Part shown: positions 37,167 to 46,163 of the stretch, in pieces
How the letters are laid out: each line of letters opens with the position of its first letter
Numbering within the stretch: position 1 is the first letter of the stretch
Assembly: GCA_905234765.1 (NCBI GenBank)
Contig: CAJOIF010000027.1
Location: 33,590 to 97,589 of the forward strand
Source of the DNA: an uncultured Bacteroidales bacterium
GTDB taxonomy: Bacteria > Bacteroidota > Bacteroidia > Bacteroidales > F082
Reading direction: 5' to 3'
DNA length: 64,000 nt
The notes under the pieces: model-generated
The model's input: only the letters and a program-made list of their open reading frames with translations
What the model was told of the DNA's origin: nothing
The model's database searches: none
Translations under genes and position numbers: made by a program

Positions 37167-38450
37167 ATGCACTCCACCATCCCCTTAGCCGAACGCCTGC
37201 GTCCCACCACGCTTGACGACTACATTGGGCAGAAGCACATCATCGGCGAGAACGCCGTGCTGCGCCGTGCCATTGAGTCGGGGCGCGTGCCTTCGATGAT
37301 TTTCTGGGGGCCGCCTGGCGTGGGCAAGACCACCTTGGCTTTCATCATTTCGAAACAGGTCAAGCGGCAGTTCTTCCAACTGAGTGCCGTCAGCAGCGGC
37401 GTGAAGGAAGTGCGTGAGGTCATCGACAGGGCTAGGATGGCACCTGAGGCACCTATCTTGTTCATCGACGAAATCCACCGTTTCAGCAAGTCGCAACAGG
37501 ACTCGTTGTTGGGTGCGGTGGAACGCGGTTTGGTCACCTTGATTGGCGCGACGACGGAGAACCCGAGCTTTGAGGTCATCTCGCCATTGCTGTCGCGCTG
37601 TCAGGTGTATGTGCTCAAGTCGCTGGAGAAGTCCGACCTCGAAATCCTGTTGGACAAGGCTGTGAAGGCATTGGAATACGACTTCGGAAAGAAAATCACC
37701 GTCAAAGAACCTGAAGCATTGATGCAAATCAGTGGTGGTGATGGGCGCAAGCTGCTGAATGCCATCGAGTTGGTCGTAACTTCTTTGAATGACTTGGACG
37801 AGGCCGCCGAGGAATTGGTCATCACCAACGACTTCACCACCGACTGCATCCAAAGCAATCTGGTGAAATACGACAAGCAGGGCGAGATGCACTACGACAT
37901 CATCTCGGCTTTCATCAAGTCGATGCGTGGCAGCGACCCCAATGCGGCGCTGTATTACCTCGCCCGCATGATTGAGGCAGGGGAGGATCCGCTCTTCATC
38001 GCCCGCCGTATGTTGATACTGTCATCGGAGGACATCGGCAACGCCAATCCCAACGCATTGTTGTTGGCCAACGCCTGTTTCGACGCTGTCAATAAGATCG
38101 GTTGGCCCGAAAGCCGCATTATTTTGGCGCAGACGGTGGCTTATCTGGCCTCATCGCCCAAGAGCAATGCTGCTGTGGCCGCCATCGACGCGGCACAAGC
38201 CCTGGTGCGCAAGACGGGCGACTTGTCCGTGCCGCTCCACCTCCGCAACGCCCCGACCCAACTGATGAAAGACCTCGGCTATAGCGACGGCTACAAATAC
38301 GCCCATGCTTATGAGGGCAATTTCGTGGAGCAGGAATTCCTGCCCGATGCCATTTCAGGCACGGTTTTATATGAGCCCCAGGATAATCCCCGTGAGCGTG
38401 AACTGCGTAAGAACCTGCGGGAGAAATGGAAAGAGAAATACGGTTATTAA
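37167..38450 (+). CDS. rarA: Replication-associated recombination protein A
   Basis: AAA+ ATPase (MgsA/RarA) acting at stalled forks, 427 residues. The start MHSTIPLAERLRPTTLDDYIGQKHIIG is the family signature. Walker A is GPPGVGKTT (48-56), Walker B is ILFIDEIHRFSKSQQD, sensor 1 is GATTENPSFEV, and the C-terminal clamp-loader-like domain has DIGNANPNALLLANAC and NAPTQLMKDLGYSDGYKYAHAYEGNF. Confidence 0.96.
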   Translation: MHSTIPLAERLRPTTLDDYIGQKHIIGENAVLRRAIESGRVPSMIFWGPPGVGKTTLAFIISKQVKRQFFQLSAVSSGVKEVREVIDRARMAPEAPILFIDEIHRFSKSQQDSLLGAVERGLVTLIGATTENPSFEVISPLLSRCQVYVLKSLEKSDLEILLDKAVKALEYDFGKKITVKEPEALMQISGGDGRKLLNAIELVVTSLNDLDEAAEELVITNDFTTDCIQSNLVKYDKQGEMHYDIISAFIKSMRGSDPNAALYYLARMIEAGEDPLFIARRMLILSSEDIGNANPNALLLANACFDAVNKIGWPESRIILAQTVAYLASSPKSNAAVAAIDAAQALVRKTGDLSVPLHLRNAPTQLMKDLGYSDGYKYAHAYEGNFVEQEFLPDAISGTVLYEPQDNPRERELRKNLREKWKEKYGY

Positions 38451-38525
38451 GACTGCCTCAAGAAAAATTGGATTTATTTTCCAAAATGAGAAGGGCGTCA
38501 TAAATAATGATTATTTTTGCAGCGG

Positions 38526-38636
38526 TTCTTATCATTTTAATCCCACTTGCATCGAAAGTTGCAAGTAGGATAAGGTTTCATAAATTTTGGTTTTTGGTTC
38601 TTGAAAATCCTGGCTTCGGCTGGGATTTTCTTGTTT
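38526..38636 (+). ncRNA. Candidate small RNA between rarA and the DUF4301 gene
   Basis: A promoter box TATTTTTG lies at 38512-38519, and a hairpin GAAAATCC / GGATTTTC (38603-38610 with 38623-38630) followed by TTGTTTT looks like an intrinsic terminator. Between them, CTTATC / GATAAG (38528-38533 with 38569-38574) encloses the perfect stem ACTTGCA / TGCAAGT (38545-38551 with 38560-38566). The result is a roughly 110-nt transcript with two stems and no coding frame of note. The terminator hairpin could instead end rarA or the convergent DUF4301 transcript. Confidence 0.5.
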
Positions 38637-40147
38637 TAGCTGTGCATGGGTTTCAGCAGGTCGTTGACGGTCTTCACGGGGTTGAAAGTCTCGATGGGCA
38701 CTTCGACAAACACAGTGATCCAGTCGGCCATGGCACCGTTCCACAGGCCAGGCAGTTCCAAGGCGCGCAGCTCGCGGCCGTCCTTTGACTTGTTGGAGAC
38801 GAAGCCTGTGCTTGGGTCCACGTAATCCTTCAGGTTGAAGGCCTCGCCCTTGTAGTTCCAGCAGCCGCACACCAGGTCGACAGGGTTGAAATGGGTTGAG
38901 CCTTGGAAGATGGCTTCCTGCTGGGCGTTCTTGTGGTCGATTTGCGACGACTCGATGATCTGCAACGACACTTCATCGTCGGTGTTTTTCACCCAGAAAG
39001 GACCTCCGCCGGGTTCGCCTTCGTTCTTCACCATGCCGCACACACGCATGGGGCGGTTGAGCTTATCATACAGATAATCAATCTTTTCGATGGTGCTATA
39101 CTGCATCACGAAGTCGGGGATGTCCATCATCAGTTCGGTCTGGGCGAAGCGGATGATTTCGTTGAGGTCGTCGTCGCTGAGGCTGCCATCGTCCAAGAGT
39201 TCCAAGTACTCGAAAGCCTTCTGTTGGAGTTGCAGCAGCAGGCCCGCCAACACCTTTTTATATAGGATGGTCGTCTCCGACTTGCTCTCGGGCACAATGT
39301 TGTCGATGTTCTTGACGAAGACGATCTCTTCGCCTAGGTCGTTGAGGTTCTCGATGAGGGCTCCGTGGCCGCCTGGACGGAATAGGATGCTCCCGTCAAT
39401 ATTGCGAAACAGGTTGCCTTCCGCGTCGATGGCGACGGTGTCGGTGGACGGTTTCTGGCACGAGTAAGTGATGTCATAACGGACGTTGTATTTCTTTTCG
39501 TAGCTGTCTTTCAGCGCGTTGACGGTCGTCTTGAAAGGCTCTTCGTGTTCGGGTGAGACGGTAAAGTGCAGTTTGGCCACGCCTCGGTTGTCGGTGGCGT
39601 AGCGGGCGGCTTCCACCAGATGCTCCTCAAGGGCCAGTCGGTTGAAGGTAGGATAGTGGTGGAACTTCAGCAGTGCTTTTGGTAACTTGCCGTAGTTCAG
39701 TCCTTTGTCCAAAAGCAAGGCATTCACGACGTCAACCTTCCTGCCTTGTTGGAGCAAGGTATCGATGTCGAGGCCATAGAGTCGTTTGACGGCTTCGTTG
39801 AGGTCCTCGGCAAAGGCGAAGCAGTGGATATGGGCGAAGAAAACGTCGGTGAACTTGGTCTCTTCGCCGCTTTCTGCAAAGGCAAAGAGGTCCTTGAACA
39901 TGCGTGAGGCTGCGCCCGAGGCAGGGACGAACTTGGTGAACTGGTAGTATTCGCGGTCGGCTTCAAAAGTTTTGACCCGCTCGTCTGCCTGTCCTTTTTC
40001 GAGACGCAGGATGCCGTCGCCGAGGGTGGCGGGACGCATGAGCTGGACGAATTGGGTGCCGCGCTTGAGTTGGGCAACTTGTTGAATGACTTGATATTCG
40101 GATACGTTGCGTTCTGAAAGTTGCAGGAGGTCTTTTTCTGTAAGCAT
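38636..40147 (-). CDS. DUF4301 family protein
   Basis: 503 residues, cytoplasmic. The N-terminal MLTEKDLLQLSERNVSEYQVIQQ and the phrases KFVPASGAASRMFKDLF, RPGGHGALIENLNDL and RVCGMVKNEGEPGGGPFWV are characteristic of DUF4301, found almost only in Bacteroidota. The GHGALIENL and GMVKNEGEPGG patches suggest a nucleotide- or sugar-nucleotide-binding fold, but no activity is established. Confidence 0.88.
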   Translation of the reverse strand: MLTEKDLLQLSERNVSEYQVIQQVAQLKRGTQFVQLMRPATLGDGILRLEKGQADERVKTFEADREYYQFTKFVPASGAASRMFKDLFAFAESGEETKFTDVFFAHIHCFAFAEDLNEAVKRLYGLDIDTLLQQGRKVDVVNALLLDKGLNYGKLPKALLKFHHYPTFNRLALEEHLVEAARYATDNRGVAKLHFTVSPEHEEPFKTTVNALKDSYEKKYNVRYDITYSCQKPSTDTVAIDAEGNLFRNIDGSILFRPGGHGALIENLNDLGEEIVFVKNIDNIVPESKSETTILYKKVLAGLLLQLQQKAFEYLELLDDGSLSDDDLNEIIRFAQTELMMDIPDFVMQYSTIEKIDYLYDKLNRPMRVCGMVKNEGEPGGGPFWVKNTDDEVSLQIIESSQIDHKNAQQEAIFQGSTHFNPVDLVCGCWNYKGEAFNLKDYVDPSTGFVSNKSKDGRELRALELPGLWNGAMADWITVFVEVPIETFNPVKTVNDLLKPMHS

Positions 40148-40249
40148 ATTGATTTGGTTTTAATGGCTTCAAAAATAAGAAATTAAGCAATGCGAAGAAA
40201 AAAAACGGCAAAATTTTTCTAGAAATGGTTGTAGTAAAGAAAAAAGTTG

Positions 40250-40257
40250 TAATTTTG
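40250..40257 (+). promoter_or_regulatory. -7 box for the tRNA-Leu locus
   Basis: TAATTTTG fits TAnnTTTG, 11 nt before the tRNA 5' end. Confidence 0.55.
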
Positions 40258-40268
40258 CCGCCGATTTA

Positions 40269-40352
40269 GCCCAGGTGGTGAAATTGGTAGACACGCCACT
40301 TTGAGGGGGTGGTGCCGATTACGGCATGCAAGTTCGACTCTTGTCCTGGGCA
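40269..40352 (+). tRNA. tRNA-Leu (GAG)
   Basis: 84 nt. The acceptor GCCCAGG pairs with CCTGGGC (40345-40351), with discriminator A at 40352. The D-arm contains AATTGGTAGA. The anticodon stem is CCACT/GGTGG with loop TTGAGGG and anticodon GAG. A long variable arm (class II) is present, and the T-arm is GCAAG-TTCGACT-CTTGT. CCA is not encoded. Confidence 0.95.
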
Positions 40353-40362
40353 CAATCACCAA

Positions 40363-40426
40363 GCCCACGCGTACGTTTCAGGTGCGTATATCGAGAGGTG
40401 TGCAGGTTCGACTCCTGTTCGGGGCA
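40363..40426 (+). pseudogene. Truncated tRNA-Leu (CAG) lacking its D-arm
   Basis: 64 nt against about 86 expected. Present: 5' GCCC, anticodon stem TACGT/GCGTA with loop TTCAGGT (anticodon CAG at 40379-40381), variable arm, T-arm GCAGG-TTCGACT-CCTGT, acceptor 3' strand TCGGGGC (40419-40425) and discriminator A. Missing: the last three acceptor bases expected 5' (CGA) and the whole D-arm, so about 22 nt are lost between 40366 and 40367. It lies 10 nt after tRNA-Leu(GAG), as in a tandem array. Confidence 0.8.
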
Positions 40427-40436
40427 CGGAAAAATA

Positions 40437-40472
40437 AAAGCCCTAACTGATGGAAATCAGTTAGGGCTTTTT
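40437..40472 (+). terminator. Terminator after the tRNA locus
   Basis: A 15-bp stem AAAGCCCTAACTGAT / ATCAGTTAGGGCTTT around GGAA, with flanking A and T runs, so it can work in both directions; it also ends the minus-strand gene at 40493. Confidence 0.9.
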
Positions 40473-40492
40473 CGTTGGTTCACAGTCTGTTA

Positions 40493-42358
40493 TCAAAGAT
40501 CATGGGCAGGTCGTACGGAGGTGCCTAAATACCGGTATCTGCAATCTCCCGGATAGACGTTGCCGTTGAAGAAACTCATGGAACATCCCGTTTCGTAATC
40601 GTTTGCGGTGCTTGACCAATAATCACCTAAACCATCGACATAGAAAACAGAGGTACCTTGACGTGTTCCAGTCGTGGGCAGGAATACCGCGCCCGCCGAC
40701 TCCATCTGCGTCCATTGCTCTGCCGAATAGCTGTTGCTGTACCACGAACTGGCTTGTGGCGTAAAGCTCAGGCCAGAGGGCAAGACCCATCTGTCAGGAA
40801 GGATGACCAAACCGTTGGTTCCATTGACACAGGCATAGCCGTATTTTTCGGAGGCATTGGCGCGGTTTTCCATCATATAGATGTATTCCTCGTGCGTCAG
40901 GCATCTCCATAACCTGGCCTGGTTGCCACCATTGGAGATGGGGTTGTGGTAAGCCCAGTCGGCATCGGCATAGGCCCCCGTCAAGTCGGTGCTATACGAA
41001 CCACCTGTATAGTAGCTTGAGTAATCAGTGCTTCCAGAGTATGGTTGGTATTCTTGTGCGCCGCTGTCCCAGCCGCTCGTCCCCCAGCAGAATAGGTCGA
41101 TCCAGCCTGAATAGTAGGATGAGGCATAGGCGTTGTTGTCACCGATATGGTCGTATTGGTTCGGGGCGAAACGCCAAGTGCCGGTAGAGGCTTGATACTG
41201 CAAGTTGCCGTGTGCAAAGCAAACCTGGCCGCCGTGGTCGTTTACTGTGAAGGCACTGGCGACGGCACCGGAGGGATAGGTGGGAGCTTCAAACAAGCTG
41301 GCGTTACGGTCGCTCTGCTCATTTAAACGGAATTCATTGTCGAAATGGACACTGCCATTATCAAGTGGGTAATCGGGACAATTATCATGCACCCAATCGA
41401 ATGCTTCGCCTACAGTCATCCGGTCTGCGAACAATCTCTCAGTAAAAACAGAACCGATCATGTCGTTATACGTGGTCATCAGGGTTTCATTAAAACCTAC
41501 AAATGCGCTTGCCCCTTTTTCAAAAAAGGCTGCGCACAAAGGACCTCCGTCGTTGTCCATGCTGTGACAAAAACCGGCGTAAATGATACTGTTGTTAAAC
41601 CGTCCTTGGATAGCTTTGATGAATTTGTCTGAAACCAAATAAACAGAATGGGTGGGAACGATAGAAAACACATGATGAACGGTGCCGCTGTGTACTAATC
41701 CATTTTCTATTAAGACTTTGTATTCTTCGTTTTTCCGTTGGGTGACTATTTCATGGGTCGCCATCCAACCTCCTCCAGCTACACCATGGGTGTTGATTAG
41801 GACGTAATCATATTTATATATGGTGTCCAATGAAGCAATAGTACAATCGTTATAACCCAAGTAATGAGTGCGAATACCTGCCCCATTCATGCTTTCAATC
41901 ATGTCGCTGAAGCCATCGGGATAGAATTCAACGTTAAACGGCTCCCAAACCAATGCTTTTTTTGTGTCTCGGCTGGGATTGCCTTGCTTTGTGCTCTTCA
42001 TTTGTTCGGATGAGAGCTTTGAACTGCCATCCCCTGACGGAGGGAGTCGGAACAGAAGCATCTGATAAGAACCGTCAGAGAAAGTGACACGGATGTCGTA
42101 ATCATTCACCACGGCTTTCTCGACCTCTTCCATTTCTTCCAATTGGCGAGCAATGGACAGTAGCGTCTCGGACAATGGCGCATTTTCATCGGCTGCCGCT
42201 AAATACTGTGCCACACTGTCGTTCACGATGGCTTCAACGGTCTCGAATGGCAGCGTTTCTGTGCTTCCCGAAGGTTCTTCAGGGTCCTTGTCTTTTTTGC
42301 ATTGTGCAAATGTCAGTAGGAGCATTAATCCTGCAATGAATAGAATGGCTTTTTTCAT
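40493..42358 (-). CDS. Lipoprotein with caspase-like region and FISUMP/DUF1566-like C-terminal domain
   Basis: 621 residues. The signal peptide ends FAQ before Cys20. Residues about 135-330 have features of a clan CD (caspase/gingipain-like) fold: a strand ending YDYVLINTHGVAGGGW with His191-Gly, then a strand ending SIIYAGFCHSMDNDGG with Cys264, then ASAFVGFNETL. The C-terminal 240 residues (CFAHGNLQY, WRFAPNQYDHIG, GWIDLFCWGTSG, GAVFLPTTGTR, DYWSSTAND, VRPAH) match the C-terminal domain of the lipoprotein at 30531. The protease assignment is inference from strand-His-Gly and strand-Cys order; it could be an inactive fold. Confidence 0.7.
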   Translation of the reverse strand: MKKAILFIAGLMLLLTFAQCKKDKDPEEPSGSTETLPFETVEAIVNDSVAQYLAAADENAPLSETLLSIARQLEEMEEVEKAVVNDYDIRVTFSDGSYQMLLFRLPPSGDGSSKLSSEQMKSTKQGNPSRDTKKALVWEPFNVEFYPDGFSDMIESMNGAGIRTHYLGYNDCTIASLDTIYKYDYVLINTHGVAGGGWMATHEIVTQRKNEEYKVLIENGLVHSGTVHHVFSIVPTHSVYLVSDKFIKAIQGRFNNSIIYAGFCHSMDNDGGPLCAAFFEKGASAFVGFNETLMTTYNDMIGSVFTERLFADRMTVGEAFDWVHDNCPDYPLDNGSVHFDNEFRLNEQSDRNASLFEAPTYPSGAVASAFTVNDHGGQVCFAHGNLQYQASTGTWRFAPNQYDHIGDNNAYASSYYSGWIDLFCWGTSGWDSGAQEYQPYSGSTDYSSYYTGGSYSTDLTGAYADADWAYHNPISNGGNQARLWRCLTHEEYIYMMENRANASEKYGYACVNGTNGLVILPDRWVLPSGLSFTPQASSWYSNSYSAEQWTQMESAGAVFLPTTGTRQGTSVFYVDGLGDYWSSTANDYETGCSMSFFNGNVYPGDCRYRYLGTSVRPAHDL

Positions 42359-42400
42359 AATGTTTGTGATTTTAGTTAATGATTTACCTGTTTTTCACCG

Positions 42401-42408
42401 CAAATATA
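42401..42408 (-). promoter_or_regulatory. -7 box for the caspase-like lipoprotein gene
   Basis: Minus strand TATATTTG fits TAnnTTTG, 43 nt before the start at 42358. Confidence 0.55.
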
Positions 42409-42445
42409 GTGCTTTTTTCAAATGGATAGGGAGGACGGCTCTTTT

Positions 42446-45349
42446 TTATCGTCCGCAAATCAACTTGAACTCACAATACCCGCATTTCTTTTCATCTTGG
42501 GCCTGCATGAAAGGCACTTCCGTGTCCAGCATTTCGGCGATGACGGCGGAAAGCAAGGCTTCCATGTCGCCAAGGAAACGATTGCCTTCCAGGAATGAGG
42601 CATCGGCATCGTTGTCGGACTTGGCGGGTGAGGCTTTCGAGAGCACGAACTCAATGTCGTTTCCATAACGCAAGCCGTGGATGGCGGCTTCCACCTGCTC
42701 TGGGGCAATGCCTTGATATTGCTTGAGATACATGTATTTGTAAAGTAAGAGCTGCACTCCCTTTTCTGAGATCTTTTTCAGATAGTCCAAGTCGCTGTCG
42801 CTGTGGTGGCGTACGGGTAGTTTGAGGTCGGCGCTTTCAACATGGCCAGTCTTGTAGTCGATGACGCGGATGGTCTGCCCCCAGCGGTCGATGCGGTCGG
42901 TGCGTCCTTTGAAGAGGCAGTCGCCATGCACTGTGTGCATCGTGGCCTGCAACTCGTCTTCGGTCTTGAGGATGCTTAGACTATTGTCATTCAGTTGTTT
43001 GGAGGTGTAGTCGAGGTAGCTTTTCAGCTGCTGTCGGATGACGGTCATGTTCAGGTAGTTGAATCCCACGTCAGGGAAACCGTTGGGCAGGTTCTTTGTG
43101 ATGGCTTGGGCTAGTTTTTGCTCCCATTGTTTTGCTATCACATTGTCGAACAGCGTTTTGTCGATGATGGGAATTGTTCCGTCTTTAGGCAGGTAATCCG
43201 CAAACAGCAGCTCCAACGTGTCGTGGATGACGGTGCCGACCACATTGGCACCGATTTCTTCCTCGACGCTGTTGTCCTCAATTTGGGCGATGTATCTGAG
43301 ATAGTATTGCAGCGGACAGCGCAGATAGGTCGAGAGCGCGGAAGGGGAGATGCCTTTTTCCTCAATCATGTAGTGCAGCCGCGACAAAGCCTCCGACTTC
43401 TGGGCGGTGAGCGGAAGACACTTCTGCGTTGGCTCGGTCTTGCAACTGAACGACTCCTCCTTGATGGTGATGTTGGCGTTGAGGGCCAACTCGTGCTTGA
43501 TTTGCAGGATGAAACGACTCGCCTCGCCTCCCGAAGATTCTCCCAGGTTGTTGTAATACAGGTAGATGTCGTCTCCGCTTTGCAGAAGATGATAGAAGTG
43601 GTAGGCGAATACGGCTTGTTTCTCTGCGTATCCAGGCAGCCCGCATTCGCGTCGGATATAAGGCGGGATGAAACTGCTTTGCGATTTGTCGGCGGGCAGG
43701 ATGCCCTCGTTGACGCTGAGTACGTGCAAGTGCTTGAAGTCGAGACTGCGGGTCTCCAGTAGTCCCATGATTTGCAACCCCTCGGTATTGCTGCTGTTCA
43801 GTTTGACGGTGGCGGTCGACGACAGCAGGCGGTAGAGCGTTTCAAGGCTGCCGATGTCTTTGACGTAGTGGCTGTTGCGCTCCAGGATGCGGGCGATGCG
43901 GTTGATGGTTTTCTCCACTTCGTTCAGCTGGTTGAGGAGGAAGACGCGTCCCGAAGCATCACCGTTGCGGTCGATTTTGGCCGCGATGAACTCCAACAAC
44001 GCTTTGAGAGAGCGTAAGGCCGTTTGGGGTGAAGGGTCGGCGTAGTCGGAAAACACAGTTTTGAGGAAGTCTTGAATGTTGCCGGATTCCACTATTTCTC
44101 CGATGTCTTGCGGCCCAAAGACGAACTTCCCGCTGTTGGCGGCTTGCGTCTTCCATCGGTGGTAAGCGGCGAGTTCCGCTTTGGTGAAGGTGATTTTCGC
44201 AATCTCAAGGTCCATCAGGCCAAGCACGGGCCAGATATACCATCCTTCTACGGTGCTTTCCACCCCGTTACGGTTGATTTTGCGCGACAATGTCTTGTGT
44301 CTGCGCAAGGAGAGGTATTTCTTAACCAATTGGTTGACAGGTGTTTTTGTGATCGGGTAGCCCATTGACACCTTTATTTCATTGTAGGTGCCGCAGTCGG
44401 GGATGGCGTTCAAGACGGGGATGAGCAGGCTCTCGTCGGCGAGGACGATGGCGGGGTGACTGTCTTGATGCTCCTGAAGGTTGGCTTGTAAAGCCTTGGC
44501 TTGTAGTGTATTGCCACTTGCCGCAATGATGTGGATGGTCTTTTTTTCGGTGCTGAGGGCATTCGAGATGCCGTTTTTCAACCAATCAGGATGGGTGAGT
44601 CGGTATCGGCGGCCAAAGAGTCCGGCTTCGTTGTTGGGGTCGTCGAGATAATAAGTGTCGTAGTCGAAAAGGATCTCGGCCTTGCCGTTTCTGACCAAGG
44701 TGTTGATGATGCGTTCCTCGGTGACGGTCAACGCATTGAAGCCAGCAAATAAGATGTGTCGGTCGCCGGTTTTTTGGAGCAGCTCGGTTTCAGGAAGTTC
44801 CGCCAACATTCGGGTGATCATGCCATAGTAGCCTTTTTTCTGTACTGCCAGACGCTCGCGTAGCCTAAGGTAATAGTCGTATAGTGACCTGAAGAATTGA
44901 AGGTATTTGCGTTCTTTCTCCTTGCTGTTTTCTTCATCGAAGTTCCAGTATTCCAGTCGCTTGTTCTCTAAGACGTAACTGAACACATGGTGCGCATCGG
45001 CAGCGTATTGGTCGATTTCGTTGAAGTCCTTGGCCATCTGTGCCGCCTGACTCCCAAAGACGGTAAGTTCGCTGTCTTGTTCCTTGTGCAGTTCCGCGTC
45101 GATGTCGATGAGTTCAAAGATGAGGTCAATGTTGTCGGCGAGGGTCATGCCGCTCCATTGTGTGAAGGCTTCTTCGATGGACAGCATCTGGGGGAGCCAA
45201 ATGGTCTGTTGGCACCTCGACTTGAAGGCGTTGCGGAGATAGAAGGCGGCGCGCTTGTTGGGGAAGACGACGGTCAGCTCCTGCTTCGCAAGGTCGTAAT
45301 GGCTTTGGATGTGCTCGGTGATGCGTTGTATGAAGCTTGTTTCGCCCAT
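42446..45349 (-). CDS. AddB-like PD-(D/E)XK nuclease / helicase-fold repair protein
   Basis: 967 residues from ATG 45347-45349 (MGETSFIQRITEHIQSHYD). The N-terminal part has TVVFPNKRAAFYLRNAF in place of a normal Walker A, as in AddB-type helicase remnants. The C-terminal nuclease shows FKGRTDRIDRWGQTIRVIDYKTGH (D...D-x-K type). A cysteine in YLRCPLQYYL plus the terminal CGYCEFKLIC form the expected AddB iron-sulfur staple. It would act in double-strand-break end resection with an AddA partner, not seen in this window. Its start lies 5 nt after the upstream gene's stop. Confidence 0.85.
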   Translation of the reverse strand: MGETSFIQRITEHIQSHYDLAKQELTVVFPNKRAAFYLRNAFKSRCQQTIWLPQMLSIEEAFTQWSGMTLADNIDLIFELIDIDAELHKEQDSELTVFGSQAAQMAKDFNEIDQYAADAHHVFSYVLENKRLEYWNFDEENSKEKERKYLQFFRSLYDYYLRLRERLAVQKKGYYGMITRMLAELPETELLQKTGDRHILFAGFNALTVTEERIINTLVRNGKAEILFDYDTYYLDDPNNEAGLFGRRYRLTHPDWLKNGISNALSTEKKTIHIIAASGNTLQAKALQANLQEHQDSHPAIVLADESLLIPVLNAIPDCGTYNEIKVSMGYPITKTPVNQLVKKYLSLRRHKTLSRKINRNGVESTVEGWYIWPVLGLMDLEIAKITFTKAELAAYHRWKTQAANSGKFVFGPQDIGEIVESGNIQDFLKTVFSDYADPSPQTALRSLKALLEFIAAKIDRNGDASGRVFLLNQLNEVEKTINRIARILERNSHYVKDIGSLETLYRLLSSTATVKLNSSNTEGLQIMGLLETRSLDFKHLHVLSVNEGILPADKSQSSFIPPYIRRECGLPGYAEKQAVFAYHFYHLLQSGDDIYLYYNNLGESSGGEASRFILQIKHELALNANITIKEESFSCKTEPTQKCLPLTAQKSEALSRLHYMIEEKGISPSALSTYLRCPLQYYLRYIAQIEDNSVEEEIGANVVGTVIHDTLELLFADYLPKDGTIPIIDKTLFDNVIAKQWEQKLAQAITKNLPNGFPDVGFNYLNMTVIRQQLKSYLDYTSKQLNDNSLSILKTEDELQATMHTVHGDCLFKGRTDRIDRWGQTIRVIDYKTGHVESADLKLPVRHHSDSDLDYLKKISEKGVQLLLYKYMYLKQYQGIAPEQVEAAIHGLRYGNDIEFVLSKASPAKSDNDADASFLEGNRFLGDMEALLSAVIAEMLDTEVPFMQAQDEKKCGYCEFKLICGR

Positions 45350-45353
45350 AGAT

Positions 45354-46163
45354 CTACTCGGATTTTGAAGGCATGTCATACCGAGCCTGTAAGGTGAGCG
45401 TATCTGTGCCTTCAAAATCCTCGGAATGACATGGGCGGGTTATGAGAAAAGATTCAGCGGTTTGCAATTGCTCGGGTTTGCCGAGGTCGAACCAAAAATC
45501 AGGTTGGATAGGTTTGGAGAGGATGCGGTTCCGCTTGGCTAATTGAAGATATAAGTCGATGACACTCTGTGGCTTGACTTCGAAATCGGCAAACAACTCA
45601 CTGCGGAAGAAATGCAGTCCGCTGAAGGCCATTTCGCGGTAATTGTTAACGCTGCCGAGAACCCATTTGAAGTGTCCTTCGGTTGTGTTGCACCATCCGA
45701 CGAGTTGGCTTTCGTCATCGAAAAGTAGCTTTCGAGAGGAGTTCCTGTCTTGTGTCAGCAGCCAGGCATCGTCTTTTGAATCAATGAATTGCGCACCGAG
45801 GGTTTGAAGGTCGACGTTGCTGATGATGTCCACGTTGTGGACGAGGACGGCTCGTGAGCCTTTGAACAGCGGCGTGGCTTTGATGATACCGCCGCCCGTG
45901 TCCATAAGCACGTTGCGTTCATCGGAGATTTCAATGTCAGCATCGAACTTATGATGCTCCACAAAATCAATGATTTGCTCGCCGAAATGGTGCACGTTGA
46001 TGACGATATGGTCGAATCCGTTGGCAGTCAGGTTCTCGATGCAATGCTGTAGGAGTGGCTTGCCGTTGAGTTCGACCAGGGCTTTGGGCTTGTCGTGGGT
46101 GAGGGCCTGAAGGCGTGTGCCCAATCCCGCTGCCAGTATCATGGCAGTGATGTTGTGGTTCAT
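45354..46163 (-). CDS. Nucleotidyltransferase, MurU/HddC-like
   Basis: 269 residues. The N-terminal MILAAGLGTRLQALTHDKPKA is the NTP-transferase signature, and NGKPLLQHCIENL and LVHNVDIISNVDL carry the metal-binding aspartate. By homology and by its partner kinase gene it should convert a sugar-1-phosphate (MurNAc-1-P in MurU) to a UDP-sugar. It overlaps the kinase-RapZ gene by 4 nt. The last about 25 residues (from CHSEDFEGTD) are encoded by an inverted-repeat element at 45360-45420, so the natural C-terminus was probably near FLITR. Confidence 0.82.
   Translation of the reverse strand: MNHNITAMILAAGLGTRLQALTHDKPKALVELNGKPLLQHCIENLTANGFDHIVINVHHFGEQIIDFVEHHKFDADIEISDERNVLMDTGGGIIKATPLFKGSRAVLVHNVDIISNVDLQTLGAQFIDSKDDAWLLTQDRNSSRKLLFDDESQLVGWCNTTEGHFKWVLGSVNNYREMAFSGLHFFRSELFADFEVKPQSVIDLYLQLAKRNRILSKPIQPDFWFDLGKPEQLQTAESFLITRPCHSEDFEGTDTLTLQARYDMPSKSE
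45360..45420. repeat. Inverted repeat element forming the 3' end of the nucleotidyltransferase gene
   Basis: Perfect 14-nt arms GGATTTTGAAGGCA (45360-45373) and TGCCTTCAAAATCC (45407-45420) with a 33-nt centre; GTCAT and ATGAC outer motifs extend the symmetry. It resembles dispersed REP-like elements. Confidence 0.8.
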
